Shown piece after piece: positions 34,878 to 43,818 of a DNA stretch of 64,000 nucleotides; within the stretch, counting starts at the first letter, position 1, and each line of letters begins with the position of its first letter. The DNA comes from JANOBD01 sp031411495 (GTDB lineage Bacteria; Planctomycetota; Phycisphaerae; Tepidisphaerales; Tepidisphaeraceae): contig JANOBD010000127.1 of the NCBI GenBank assembly GCA_031411495.1, positions 75,444 through 139,443 of the forward strand, in the 5' to 3' direction. Both the position numbers and the translations under genes were made by a program. The notes beneath the pieces were generated by a model, which saw only the letters and a program-made list of their open reading frames with translations, did no database searches and had not been told where the DNA came from.

Positions 34878-36465
34878 GCAGCCCTCCGCCGTTTCGGTTC
34901 GGCTTGAGAAGCGACCCGACCACCATCGCGGCAACGACGGCGGCATACGTGCCGATGTTGACCCAATGCTCGCCGATCCCGTTGTGTGCGGCGTTATCAA
35001 AGAATCGGTCGGCCACGAGTGATGCCACCGGCAAGGCGGCGCCGACCACGATCGCCGCGATCGCGCCCCAGCTGTTCGCGTCCTTCCAATAGCAACAGGC
35101 GATCAGCAGCACACCCATGCTCGAAAGATAGATCGTTCCCGTCGTCTGCAGATACGTCCAGAGCTCTCCCGGCGGCTGATACCAGAGCCCGAAGAACAGG
35201 AGGAAGATGCCGATGCACGCGACGATCAGGCGGTTGATCAAGATGCCGCGGCGTTCGTTCACGACGCCGCGCCGGAAGGGCCCGAGGATGTCGTTGTAGA
35301 TCACGCTGCCCCACGTGAGCATGTAGGAGCTGTCGGTCGACATGTCGGCCGCCAGCATCGCGGCGATCAGCAGCCCCATGAAGCCCATCGGCAACAGCGT
35401 GCTGAGGTAGTGCGGCATCGCGAAGAGCGTGCCACTGTTCTCGCCCATCTGCCTGGCAAGCGCATCGAGCGTTGCGGGCGCGACCGTCGCGAGGGCGGCG
35501 ATGCCCCACAGCCCGGGGATCATCCACCGACAGATGAAGAAGAAGGACGTCCGCGTGTAGATCTGTCGGCCGGTCTTCGTGTCCTTGGCCGCCATCACGC
35601 GGACGATCACCGTCTGCCACGTGAGCACCGCCGCGATGCTGGTGATCGTGTTGGAGATGACGAACGGCAACCCGGGCCCGTTACCGGCCATCAGGCTCAG
35701 GTGCTGGTCCTTGTTGAGGAACGGGTTGAACCCGGCCGCGCCGCGATGTGTCTCGACCGCCGCGACCAATCCATTCCAGCCGATATCGCCTAGCACGAGG
35801 ATCGTGACGACCAGCAGGCCGGCGCTCATCACGACGAACTGCAGGTAGTCGGTCACCAGGACCGAGAGCATTCCGCCGAGGATCGTGTAGATGCAGACGG
35901 CGACGAGCAGGGCGGTCATCATCCACTGGAGATAGCGGACATCCATGCCGGTGCAGACGACCAGGAACTGTCCGCCGACGCGGAGGAACACGCCCATGTT
36001 CAACAGACCGCCCAGGACGATGACCACGCCGCTGAGCCAGCGGACGAACTTGCCGAACCGGCGTTCGAAGAGCTCGGGGATGGTCATGACGCCGGAGTCG
36101 CGCAGCGGCTTCACGCAGAACCCGGAGTAGCCGATCACGAACATCACGATGGCGTTGCCGATGCCTGGCAGGGCGCCGGCGAATCCCATCGTGTAGCCGC
36201 TCTGGGCGGTGTACATCGCGGTGACGATGCCGAACTCGGTCGCGGCGAGCGATGCGATGCCGAGGTAGAGCTTCATCTCGCGGCCGGCGACGAGGAAGTC
36301 TTCGACCTTGCCCACGTATTTCCGGACGAAGATTCCCGCGATCATCGTCAGGAGCAGGTAGACGCCGACGATCGAGCCGTCGACCGGCAGGCTGAATGCC
36401 GCCAGCGGAAGCAGGTCTGAGAGGGTGAAGGAATGCAGAAGTGATGGCGAGAGGGCAGGATTCAT
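34861..36465 (-). CDS. sodium:solute symporter (SSS family)
   Basis: The ATG at 36465 has GGAGAG upstream and gives 534 residues; the frame is open further upstream but without membrane character. About thirteen hydrophobic segments fit the SSS (SLC5-like) fold. Typical features are FLVAGREMKLYLGIASLAATEFG in the first repeat (read in two parts), GYTMGFAGALPGIG, and LLIAAMLAADMSTDSSYML, which carries the family Ser/Thr residues of the sodium site. The substrate is likely a sugar, organic acid or amino acid. A 54-residue membrane protein overlaps its end. Confidence 0.87.
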   Translation of the reverse strand: MNPALSPSLLHSFTLSDLLPLAAFSLPVDGSIVGVYLLLTMIAGIFVRKYVGKVEDFLVAGREMKLYLGIASLAATEFGIVTAMYTAQSGYTMGFAGALPGIGNAIVMFVIGYSGFCVKPLRDSGVMTIPELFERRFGKFVRWLSGVVIVLGGLLNMGVFLRVGGQFLVVCTGMDVRYLQWMMTALLVAVCIYTILGGMLSVLVTDYLQFVVMSAGLLVVTILVLGDIGWNGLVAAVETHRGAAGFNPFLNKDQHLSLMAGNGPGLPFVISNTITSIAAVLTWQTVIVRVMAAKDTKTGRQIYTRTSFFFICRWMIPGLWGIAALATVAPATLDALARQMGENSGTLFAMPHYLSTLLPMGFMGLLIAAMLAADMSTDSSYMLTWGSVIYNDILGPFRRGVVNERRGILINRLIVACIGIFLLFFGLWYQPPGELWTYLQTTGTIYLSSMGVLLIACCYWKDANSWGAIAAIVVGAALPVASLVADRFFDNAAHNGIGEHWVNIGTYAAVVAAMVVGSLLKPNRNGGGLHANAA

Positions 36466-37152
36466 TCGCTCTCCGAGGGCGATCGCCGTCGCGTGGGGCG
36501 GATCGATGGGGGATGGAACCAGAACCGACTCACCGAGGCAACAAACGGGGCCGTGTCGATCAGGGCGGCTTGGTACATTGGCGAACTTGCGGACCGAGTC
36601 GAGGGAAGGGGACCGAGATTTTTTTGTCATCTCACGCCGCGCGCCCAGGGGAAAAAAATCACGAAAGCGGGTCGGCAGGACGCATTCGCGGCATATCCGT
36701 CAAGGGTCGCGAAGAGCGTTGTAATGCGCTGCATTACTAATGGCAAAAAGGTAGTGGTAAAGGTTGGAAAAAGGGGCATTTTCCGCGTTTCATTTGGCAG
36801 TATCGAATAGGTTCGGATGTCGTCGGACGTTTTTCCCGCTCATCACGTGGCATGGAGTCGACGTGATTTCGCAATGCGTTGTGTCGTTGCGCGGATACAG
36901 CGGTATTTTCAGTTCAATAATCGGCTTTCGTCATCTCGAAAATTGAAACGACCGATGGTGTTCGATGGGAATGGGCGCCGTTATCGGAGCTGTAACATTT
37001 TGTCAGACTGGCCGTTTTGGCGGGGCTCGTGTGCTGCCGGGAAAATGTTGCGCGAGTCGGATAAAAAAGAACTTGCATCGATTCAAGTCGGGGTTAGTAT
37101 GACCGCAACCTCTAGCCCTCCCGGAGTGGAGAGAAATAAGGAGAGATTCGTC
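36466..37152. other. long leader region upstream of the PEP-CTERM array
   Basis: No gene is supported. The left part belongs to the symporter promoter; the right part is AT-richer, with short A and T runs. The best promoter for the array lies at 37073-37100. A long in-frame extension of the first array gene through this stretch (from 36817) has no protein character and would bury its signal peptide. Confidence 0.5.
37073..37100 (+). promoter_or_regulatory. candidate promoter of the PEP-CTERM array
   Basis: TTGCAT (37073-37078) and TAGTAT (37095-37100) are 16 bases apart, with an AAAAAAG stretch just upstream. A start near 37107 gives a leader of about 45 bases that ends in AAGGAG before the first gene. 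Confidence 0.45.
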
Positions 37153-38100
37153 ATGCGTCGTACCTCAATTATTGCTGCCGTGATCGGCAGCGCACTCGTT
37201 GCTTCGTCCTCGTTCGCAGGTTTCACCGTAACGGCCACGCTGTTCGGCACCGCGAGCGGCCTCGACCAGTACCGCATCGTCGCGGTTAACACCGGTGGCG
37301 ACACCGGCGTTCAGGTCAAGGGTCTCGAATATAACTACGCCGGTGCGCCGGCTGCCTTCGAAGTCACCGACACGACCGACCCGTCGGGCGGCGATCCGGA
37401 TGGCATCCCTGACCTGGCCAACCTTCTGTCGGCCACCCGCACCCGTATCCGCGTCAGCGCCACCGCTTCGAACAACACGTTCGTCGGTGTCACGCCGGAT
37501 GCCGGCCCGGTGCAGCCGAATGCATACGCCGCTGGCCGAACGTCCTTCTCGGGCGCTATCGCCAACACCGGCACGACCAACGCCTCGGGCGCTGGCTTCG
37601 AAATTTCCCGTATCTTCCTCCCGGCCGGCCAGTCTGGCGTGTTCAGCGGCAACATCGGTGGCGACCTCGGCACCAAGGTTCCGTTCAGCGTCAACCTCGT
37701 GTCCGGCGGCGGCAACCTCCCGCCCGTTCTGAACCCTGCGACCCAGACCGTTAACGTTGTTTTCGGTCAGATCGTCACCAACGGCGCCAACTTCACCGCG
37801 ACCGTCCAAGTGACCGATCCGAACGTCGCCGACACCCTGACGCTGGCCTTCGGCACCCCGATCCCCGGCAGCGTTTCCAACCTGCAGATCGCTGGCGCGA
37901 CGGGCACCAGCCCGCGCACCTTCACGGTCTCCGGCACCGTCAACTACAGCGCGAACGGGACTGACGTTGTCATTCCGATCGTCGCCAACGACGGCGCGGC
38001 AACCACCAACGGCTCGATCACCCTTCATGTGACCCCGGAACCGGCATCGCTCGGCCTCATCGGCCTCAGCACGCTGCTCCTGGGTCGCCGCCGCAAGTAA
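37153..38100 (+). CDS. PEP-CTERM array protein 1
   Basis: The ATG at 37153 follows AAGGAG and gives 315 residues. A signal peptide ends SSSFAG. The first 170 residues are the array module: VNTGGDTGVQVKGLEYNY, TDPSGGDPDGIPDLANLLSA, ASNNTFVGVTPDAGPVQPNA, ANTGTTNASGAGFEISRI and SGVFSGNIGGDLGTKVPF. A second, Ig/cadherin-like module follows (PATQTVNVVFGQIVTNGA, GTVNYSANGTDVVIPI). The tail VTPEPASLGLIGLS with RRRK is the PEP-CTERM signal. It has its own promoter and a stem-loop behind it, unlike the tightly packed later members. Function unknown; surface exposed by inference. Confidence 0.85.
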   Translation: MRRTSIIAAVIGSALVASSSFAGFTVTATLFGTASGLDQYRIVAVNTGGDTGVQVKGLEYNYAGAPAAFEVTDTTDPSGGDPDGIPDLANLLSATRTRIRVSATASNNTFVGVTPDAGPVQPNAYAAGRTSFSGAIANTGTTNASGAGFEISRIFLPAGQSGVFSGNIGGDLGTKVPFSVNLVSGGGNLPPVLNPATQTVNVVFGQIVTNGANFTATVQVTDPNVADTLTLAFGTPIPGSVSNLQIAGATGTSPRTFTVSGTVNYSANGTDVVIPIVANDGAATTNGSITLHVTPEPASLGLIGLSTLLLGRRRK

Positions 38101-38190
38101 TCCTTGTGGTTGATGATCTCCTCGGGTCGGATCTCAAAGTCTGACTCGTTGCTCAGTTTGCTAAGATTTTCTTAAAAAGCTGACGAACTC

Positions 38191-38224
38191 CACAGGGCCG
38201 ATCGTTACCGCGATCGGTCCTGTG
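38191..38224 (+). terminator. stem-loop after array gene 1
   Basis: CACAGGGCCGATCG (38191-38204) pairs with CGATCGGTCCTGTG (38211-38224), 14 pairs with one G-U, over a six-base loop. Only a weak T-rich run follows, so it may end or merely stabilise the transcript. Confidence 0.5.
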
Positions 38225-38328
38225 TTCGTTTGTGAGAGCCCTCGCGCGCCGTCGCATTCACAATTCGAACAGAACCGCTTCCGGTTGGCATTCCTTGAGC
38301 GGTCGTGCGCTCAGCCGGGCTGAAGGAT

Positions 38329-38387
38329 GCGCAAGCGCGATCGGCCGCACCACGCGACGCGCAAGCGCGATCGGTCGCACCACGCGA
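38329..38387. repeat. two-copy tandem repeat of 30 bases
   Basis: Units begin at 38329 and 38359 with GCGCAAGCGCGATCGG and differ at one base (C or T) over 29 compared. Each unit is itself partly palindromic (GCGCAAGCGC). Confidence 0.75.
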
Positions 38388-38508
38388 CAACTTTTCCCAC
38401 GAAGAATGCCGTCCATTCCGCCGCGATTTCACGGGCATCCGGTGGACGCAGTCGTTACATTTACAATTTCGTCAGTGCGACGTCTCGATGAACCGGGGAG
38501 GGTCAGCC

Positions 38509-39501
38509 GTGCAGATTTCCCGACCAGTCCGATTGGCCTGCCTGGCGTTTTCCGCCGCCGCGTCGAGTTCGTTTGCCGGGTTCACGGTGACGGCCAACCG
38601 TGGCGTGACAACGGGTGGATTCGTTCGCTGGGATATCGTCGCGACCAACAGCGGCGGGGCGACCGGCACGCAAGTCAAAGCGCTCGAGTTCCAGTTCGAT
38701 TCATGGTCCGACGTGGGGCCGGCCTTCGAAGTGTGGGACACGACCGATCCGGCCGGCGGTGATCCCGATGGGATTGCCGATACGGTAAACCTTTTGAGTT
38801 CGACGCGCACGCGTATCCGAGTGAATAGTACGGCGTCGAACAACTTGTTCGTCGGTGTAAGCCCTGAGGCCGGGCCCGTGCAGCCAAATCCATATGCAGC
38901 GAGTCCCAGATCGTTTTCCGGCGCTGTAGCAAATCTAGGAACCACACAAGCGACTGGTGCTGGCTTTCAAATCGCTCGGATTTACATGCCGGCACCAGCG
39001 AGGACGCGTAGTCCAACTTTTGGATTCAATTTTCGTGGGCGAATCGGTGGTGATAAGGGGCCGGCCGTGCCGTTTGACATCCTCGATAGCGCCGGTTCAG
39101 TCGTCATATATCCGGCTGCCGACGTCAATCTAGATTTCGGGCCAGGGTCTGGTGCGTCGCAGCATTTCTCTGAGTCGGTCAGGGTCGAGATGGGCTATCC
39201 GTTTTCGATCAGTGATTCCTTTTCGCTCACCGCCGGCGCGTTGCCGGACGGTGTGTCGATCGACTCAATCACCGGTGGCGGCGTTTTCGAAACGGGCGCG
39301 ACGTTTACGCTGCAAGGCGAAGTCTCGCGCCGCCTCATCGGCCAAGCGCTGTTCATTCCGATCAGGGCGCATCGAGGCAACTACGGATACCAGGACGGGT
39401 ATTTCTTCATCGTTGTCACTCCCGAACCTGCATCGCTCGCGACGTTATTCGCGCTGTGCGGCGCTCGGCGGCATCGCCGGAGCGATGCCCTCCAAGGCTG
39501 A
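38509..39501 (+). CDS. PEP-CTERM array protein 2
   Basis: The GTG at 38509 is chosen because GGGGAGGG lies six bases upstream and the product then opens with a clean signal peptide ending SSSFAG; an ATG at 38488 is the alternative. The product is 330 residues. The array module is present (TNSGGATGTQVKALEFQF, TDPAGGDPDGIADTVNLLSS, SNNLFVGVSPEAGPVQPN, GTTQATGAGFQIARI). The second module is diverged and longer than in its neighbours. The tail VTPEPASLATLFALCGARRH is a weak PEP-CTERM with a basic end followed by nine extra residues. It is the most divergent member of the full-length group. Confidence 0.8.
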   Translation: MQISRPVRLACLAFSAAASSSFAGFTVTANRGVTTGGFVRWDIVATNSGGATGTQVKALEFQFDSWSDVGPAFEVWDTTDPAGGDPDGIADTVNLLSSTRTRIRVNSTASNNLFVGVSPEAGPVQPNPYAASPRSFSGAVANLGTTQATGAGFQIARIYMPAPARTRSPTFGFNFRGRIGGDKGPAVPFDILDSAGSVVIYPAADVNLDFGPGSGASQHFSESVRVEMGYPFSISDSFSLTAGALPDGVSIDSITGGGVFETGATFTLQGEVSRRLIGQALFIPIRAHRGNYGYQDGYFFIVVTPEPASLATLFALCGARRHRRSDALQG

Positions 39502-39557
39502 TCGCGCGGCGGATGATGCACGCGTGTGAGGGAGAATGAGAAGGGAGAGACCCACTC

Positions 39558-40520
39558 ATGAAAATCAAACCGATCGTTCGGGCGGCCGCACTCGCGGCTG
39601 GCGCGAGTTCGGCGTTCGCCGGCTTCACCGTGACGGCGACGCACGTCGGTTCCGCCAACGGGCTGGACCAATACCGCTACTTTGCCGTCAACACCGGCGG
39701 CGACACGGGCACGCAGATCAAAGGCCTCGAATACCGCTACACGGGCTCGCCCGCGGCGTTTGAAGTTAGCGACACGACCGATCCTTTCGGCGGCGATCCC
39801 GATGGCATTCCCGACACCGCCAACCTGCTCAGTGCCACCCGCACGCGCATTCGCGTGAGCACCACTGCTTCAAACAACACGTTCGTAGGCGTCACGCCGG
39901 ATGCCGGACCGGTACAGCCCAACGCCTACGCGAGCGGCGTAACCGCATTCAGCGGCGCGATCGCGAATACCGGAACCACGCAGGCGAGCGGTGTGGGATT
40001 CGAAATCGCGCGAATCTATGTTCCCGTCGGCACCACCGGGGTCTTCAGCGGAAACATCGGCGGCGATCTCGGGACGAAGGTGCCGTTCAGCGTGATCCTC
40101 GGCTGCCGCTGCTCGCCGACCGCGCCGCCTGTCATTAGCCCGCCGTCGCAGATTGTGAGCGTCGTCTTCGGACAATTCGTGGCAAACGGCGCTCCGTTCA
40201 GTGCGAGCGTCACCGTCACGGATACGGACGCAGTAGACATCCTCTCTCTTTCAGTCGGCGCACTTCCGGCTTCGGTTTCGAACGTGACGATTACTGGCGC
40301 GACAGGTACAAGCCCGCGCACGTTTATCCTCTCGGGCACCGTGTCTTATGCCGCCAACGGCACCGACGTGGTAATCCCGCTCATCGCGACCGACACGCCC
40401 GGCGGACATATCACTACCGGCTCGATCATCCTCCACGTCACCCCGGAGCCCGTGTTGATCGTGTCTTTCTCAGGCGCTGGTGCCCTGGCATCCCGTCGTC
40501 GTCGGTTGAGTGCGATTTGA
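39558..40520 (+). CDS. PEP-CTERM array protein 3
   Basis: The ATG at 39558 gives 320 residues with a signal peptide ending SSAFAG and GAAGGGAGAG upstream. Both modules closely resemble array protein 1: VNTGGDTGTQIKGLEYRY, TDPFGGDPDGIPDTANLLSA, NTGTTQASGVGFEIARI, and in the second module QIVSVVFGQFVANGAP and VTITGATGTSPRTFIL. The insert CRCSPTAPPV between modules holds two cysteines, unusual in this set. The tail VTPEPVLIVSFSGAGALASR and RRR is PEP-CTERM. It begins 56 bases after gene 2. Confidence 0.83.
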   Translation: MKIKPIVRAAALAAGASSAFAGFTVTATHVGSANGLDQYRYFAVNTGGDTGTQIKGLEYRYTGSPAAFEVSDTTDPFGGDPDGIPDTANLLSATRTRIRVSTTASNNTFVGVTPDAGPVQPNAYASGVTAFSGAIANTGTTQASGVGFEIARIYVPVGTTGVFSGNIGGDLGTKVPFSVILGCRCSPTAPPVISPPSQIVSVVFGQFVANGAPFSASVTVTDTDAVDILSLSVGALPASVSNVTITGATGTSPRTFILSGTVSYAANGTDVVIPLIATDTPGGHITTGSIILHVTPEPVLIVSFSGAGALASRRRRLSAI

Positions 40521-40548
40521 GCGTCGTCTTTTTCGAAAAGTAGAGATC

Positions 40549-41172
40549 ATGTTTCGCAAAACTCGTTTCGTCATCGCGATGGCGCTGGTCGCCAGCTCAG
40601 GCTCGTCTTCATTCGCGCTCTTCAATCTCACCGCAACCCTGGCCGCGGCTTCCCCAGGGCTGGAACAGTGGCGCATCCAGGCCATCAACACCGGCGGCGA
40701 AACGGGCACGCAGGTCAGAGGGCTGGTGTTCAACTACGCTGGATCGCGCGCAGCATTTGAGGTCAATGACTGGACCAATCCGCTCGGTGGGCTTCCGGAC
40801 GGGATTGGGGATACGGCCAATCTACTCAGCTCCACCCGAACGAGGGTGAGACTCAGTACGGTTGCCCCCAACAACCAATTTTTCGATTTCACTCCAGACC
40901 CCGGGCCCGTTCAACCCAACGCTTACGACGCTGGCGTCGCCGCGTTCAGCGGCACGATCACCAACACCGGCACCACCCAGGCGAGCGGCGCCGGCTTCGA
41001 GATTGCACGCTTCTATATCCCGACGGGCGGATCTTTCGTCTTCAGCGGCTTCATTGGCGGCGAGATCGGTCAGAAACAGGCGTTCTCGGTACAGGTCGGC
41101 CCCATCGCTCCGGAGCCGACGTCACTGGGTCTCATCCTCGCGGGCGCGGCGCTCGTTTCGCGGCGGCGCTGA
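40549..41172 (+). CDS. PEP-CTERM array protein 4, short form
   Basis: The ATG at 40549, 28 bases after gene 3, gives 207 residues, about 110 fewer than the other members. The first module is present (INTGGETGTQVRGLVFNYAG, NPLGGLPDGIGDTANLLSS, TNTGTTQASGAGFEIARF) but the Ig/cadherin-like second module is missing; the PEP-CTERM tail (APEPTSLGLILAGAALVSRR) follows directly. The DPDGIPD core has become LPDGIGD, losing an acidic residue. This shows that the first module can stand as a domain by itself. Confidence 0.83.
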   Translation: MFRKTRFVIAMALVASSGSSSFALFNLTATLAAASPGLEQWRIQAINTGGETGTQVRGLVFNYAGSRAAFEVNDWTNPLGGLPDGIGDTANLLSSTRTRVRLSTVAPNNQFFDFTPDPGPVQPNAYDAGVAAFSGTITNTGTTQASGAGFEIARFYIPTGGSFVFSGFIGGEIGQKQAFSVQVGPIAPEPTSLGLILAGAALVSRRR

Positions 41173-41205
41173 ACTTTTGCGACAGTACTTGAAGGAGGGA
41201 AACGT

Positions 41206-42150
41206 ATGCGTTTTCAATCGATCGTACTTGCTGTTGCGACGGCAACGTGCGCCTCGTCGAGCTTTGCCGGCTTCACGGTAACCTCAACCCTGTTCAACAC
41301 CGCGAATGGCCTGGACCAGTGGCGCGTCGTTGCCGTCAACACCGGCGGCAACACCGGCACGCAGGTGAAGGGGCTCGAATACAACTACAGTGGTTCGCCG
41401 GTCGCGTTCGAAGTCACGGACACGACCGACGCGACGGGTGCCGGCGACCCGGACGGAATTCCGGATCTGACGAATCTCCTGAGCGCGACCCGCACCCGTG
41501 TCCGCATGAGTGCGACAGCGTCAAACAACACGTTCGTCGGCGTCACGCCGGACGCAGGGCCGGTTCAGCCGAATGCCTATGCGAACGGCGCGGCCGCGTT
41601 CAGCGGCGCGATCGCCAACACGGGAACCACGCAGGCGAGCGGCGCGGGATTCGAAATCGCGCGGATCTATGTTCCTACCGGCACCAGCGGCGTGTTCAGC
41701 GGAAACATCGGCGGCGATGTCGGGACGAAGTCGCCGTTTTTGGTCAACATCGGCGGGTTCACTGACTACGCTATTCAAATCCGTTCGATCACTCCCAACC
41801 CGGTTCCCGTCGTCTTCGGACCCATCGTCAGCAACGGCGCATCCTTCAGCACGACGGTGGTTGTCGACGGCGTGCCCGATGGCGCGAACACATTCCTGAC
41901 GTTCGGACAATCGATCTCCGGCGTTCACGACCTCTCGGTCACCGGCGGCGGATCGCAGTCGCGGACGTTCGTCGTCTCCGGCATTGTCGACTATGCCCTT
42001 AACGGGTTGGACGTTCCGATCTCGTTCGTCGCGCACTGTCCGGGGATCTTCATACCCGAAGCGAACGGGACATTTACGCTGCATGTGACGCCGGAGCCGG
42101 CAGCGCTGGGGTTGATTTTTGTCGCACCTGTTCTGCGCAGACGTCGGTGA
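41206..42150 (+). CDS. PEP-CTERM array protein 5
   Basis: The ATG at 41206 is preceded by GGAGGGAAACGT and gives 314 residues. Signal peptide ends SSSFAG. First module: VNTGGNTGTQVKGLEYNY, GAGDPDGIPDLTNLLSA, SNNTFVGVTPDAGPVQPN, GTTQASGAGFEIARIYVP. The second module is recognisable but diverged (PVVFGPIVSNGASFSTTV, VVSGIVDYALNGLDVPIS). Tail VTPEPAALGLIFVAP and RRR. It is only 33 bases after gene 4, supporting one transcript for genes 2-6. Confidence 0.84.
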   Translation: MRFQSIVLAVATATCASSSFAGFTVTSTLFNTANGLDQWRVVAVNTGGNTGTQVKGLEYNYSGSPVAFEVTDTTDATGAGDPDGIPDLTNLLSATRTRVRMSATASNNTFVGVTPDAGPVQPNAYANGAAAFSGAIANTGTTQASGAGFEIARIYVPTGTSGVFSGNIGGDVGTKSPFLVNIGGFTDYAIQIRSITPNPVPVVFGPIVSNGASFSTTVVVDGVPDGANTFLTFGQSISGVHDLSVTGGGSQSRTFVVSGIVDYALNGLDVPISFVAHCPGIFIPEANGTFTLHVTPEPAALGLIFVAPVLRRRR

Positions 42151-42203
42151 GCGAGTCGTGTTAGCCTTGAATCGGATCGATCGTTCAGAAGGGATGAAGT
42201 GAC

Positions 42204-43175
42204 ATGATGCAATCGATATCCATCCGGGCGGCTGTGCTCGCGACGTTGACGACCGGAAGTGCCGCGCTCGCGGGCTTTACCGTGACCACGCAACTCGGCG
42301 CGTACGTAACCGTGAACGGAACGCCGATGGTGCGTTGGGATGTCACGGCGGTCAACACCGGCGGGGACACCGGGACGCAGGTCAAGGGCCTGGAGTGGAA
42401 CTACACGGGCGCTCGCGCCTACTTCCAGGTGACGGATGAGACCGATCCCGCCGGCAATGATCCGGATCACATCCCGGATACCGTCAACCTGCTGAGCAAC
42501 CAGCTCACGCGCGTTCGCGTAAACACGTCGCCGACCGGGAATACGTTTGTCGGCGTCTCGCCGGCCACCGGGCCGATCGCGTTTAATCCGTACATGTGCG
42601 GCGTGAAGCATTTCAGCGGAGCGGTGGCGAATACCGGCAACACGCAGGCGACCGGCGCGGGCTTTCAGATCATGCGCATCTTCCTACTGCCCGGGCAGTA
42701 CGGATTTCTGGGGGGCAACATCGGCGGCGACGCGGGAGCGAAGGTCCCATTCTCGGGAGTCTATCCCGGCGGAATCCCCGGCGGTCCCGCTGGCAGCAAT
42801 CCGACCATCGACTCGATCTCAGCCGAGCCGGCCGTCGCGTACTTCGGAAGTGACTTCAGCGCCGGCGCGCCCTTCAGCGTGACGGTTCACGCGAGTGATA
42901 CGAACCCGACGAACGTCCTCTCGCTCACCGCGGCGAACATCGCGGGCGTGTATGACGTATCGATCGCCGGCGGCGGGGCGGGCCCGCAGGACTTCGTGAT
43001 CACCGGCAAGATCGCCGCGAGCAGGATCTACACGCCGATGATCATTCCAATCACGTTGCAGAATCAGTCTGGCGGGGCCGTAGTCGATTCCATCTGCGTG
43101 TACGCGCTGCCCGAGCCGGCGACATTTGCCGCACTCGCGCTGTGTGCGACGGTGCTCGGGCGCCGTCGAGATTAG
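42204..43175 (+). CDS. PEP-CTERM array protein 6
   Basis: The ATG at 42204 gives 323 residues with a signal peptide ending SAALAG. First module: VNTGGDTGTQVKGLEWNYTG, NDPDHIPDTVNLLS, GNTFVGVSPATGPIAFNPY, NTQATGAGFQIMRI. The GPVQPN block is changed to GPIAFN and the DPDGIPD core to DPDHIPD. The second module is diverged. The tail LPEPATFAALALCATVLG and RRR is PEP-CTERM. A strong stem-loop shared with the convergent thioredoxin gene closes the array. Confidence 0.84.
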   Translation: MMQSISIRAAVLATLTTGSAALAGFTVTTQLGAYVTVNGTPMVRWDVTAVNTGGDTGTQVKGLEWNYTGARAYFQVTDETDPAGNDPDHIPDTVNLLSNQLTRVRVNTSPTGNTFVGVSPATGPIAFNPYMCGVKHFSGAVANTGNTQATGAGFQIMRIFLLPGQYGFLGGNIGGDAGAKVPFSGVYPGGIPGGPAGSNPTIDSISAEPAVAYFGSDFSAGAPFSVTVHASDTNPTNVLSLTAANIAGVYDVSIAGGGAGPQDFVITGKIAASRIYTPMIIPITLQNQSGGAVVDSICVYALPEPATFAALALCATVLGRRRD

Positions 43176-43195
43176 ACGGCGAAGGCTTCCCGAAC

Positions 43196-43231
43196 GAAAA
43201 ACGCCGCGGCCGAGAACGATCGGCCGCGGCG
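43196..43231 (-). terminator. bidirectional terminator between the array and the thioredoxin-like gene
   Basis: CGCCGCGGCCGA (43202-43213) pairs perfectly with TCGGCCGCGGCG (43220-43231) over a six-base loop. On the minus strand it is followed by TTTTT, so it ends the thioredoxin-like gene best; the same stem can stop the array transcript. Confidence 0.8.
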
Positions 43232-43257
43232 ATTTGAATTGATTCGATGATTCGAAC

Positions 43258-43818
43258 TTATTCGGCGAGCACCTTCTCGACGGCCTTCTCCACGCTCTCG
43301 GAGTTCAGGCCGATCGCGCGGACGATTCCCTTTTTGTCGATCAACACGTAGGTGGGGTACCACTGGCCTTTGAATGCCTTGAACGTGGCGGCGTCGTTGT
43401 CCCACGCCATCGGCACGGTGAGCTTTTTTTCGGCGATGAACTTCGGCACGAATGCCTCGTCGCCGTCCGAGCAGATCGCCGCGACGACCAGGCCCTTGTC
43501 GGCGTACTTCCTGGCCATCTCGTCCGTGTGCGGCATGGCGGCCTTGCACGGTCCGCACCAGGTCGCCCAGAGGTCGAGCAATACCACCTTGTCCTTCATC
43601 GCGTCGGCGGTGACTTCGCCTTGGAACCACTTGGCGGTCTCGATCTTGGGCGCGGGCTTGCCGATCAGTTCGCGGTGCTTGGCGGCTTGATCTTCGGAGT
43701 CGTGCCAGAACCACTCCGCCGGCATGTCCGGCGCCGGCGAGACTGACATGAGTCGGCCAAACAGGACGGCGCTCGAGGCGACGAGCAGCCCGGCGAATGC
43801 GGCGGTTCTCAGTTTCAT
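43258..43818 (-). CDS. TlpA/AhpC-type thioredoxin-fold protein
   Basis: The ATG at 43818 gives 186 residues with an N-terminal hydrophobic anchor (TAAFAGLLVASSAVLFG), so the domain sits on the outer side of the inner membrane. The redox motif is WCGPC in VVLLDLWATWCGPCKAAMP, and the cis-Pro strand is WYPTYVLIDKKG. Proteins of this kind reduce or transfer disulfides in exported proteins or serve cytochrome maturation. The gene is divergent from the transporter at 43960 and convergent with the PEP-CTERM array. Confidence 0.85.
   Translation of the reverse strand: MKLRTAAFAGLLVASSAVLFGRLMSVSPAPDMPAEWFWHDSEDQAAKHRELIGKPAPKIETAKWFQGEVTADAMKDKVVLLDLWATWCGPCKAAMPHTDEMARKYADKGLVVAAICSDGDEAFVPKFIAEKKLTVPMAWDNDAATFKAFKGQWYPTYVLIDKKGIVRAIGLNSESVEKAVEKVLAE

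Larger units (their letters stand above)
38101..38508. other. spacer between array genes 1 and 2
   Basis: It contains the stem-loop at 38191-38224 and a two-copy 30-base tandem repeat at 38329-38387. No coding frame with recognisable protein character is present; the frame of gene 2 stays open through part of it but starts better at the GTG at 38509. Confidence 0.5.

Noticed and set aside
36817..37152. Possible 112-residue N-terminal extension of array protein 1
   Set aside because: It would place a signal peptide in the middle of the protein; AAGGAG and a promoter support the ATG at 37153.
38329..38387. Possible CRISPR repeat
   Set aside because: The two units are directly tandem with no spacer and no cas gene is present.
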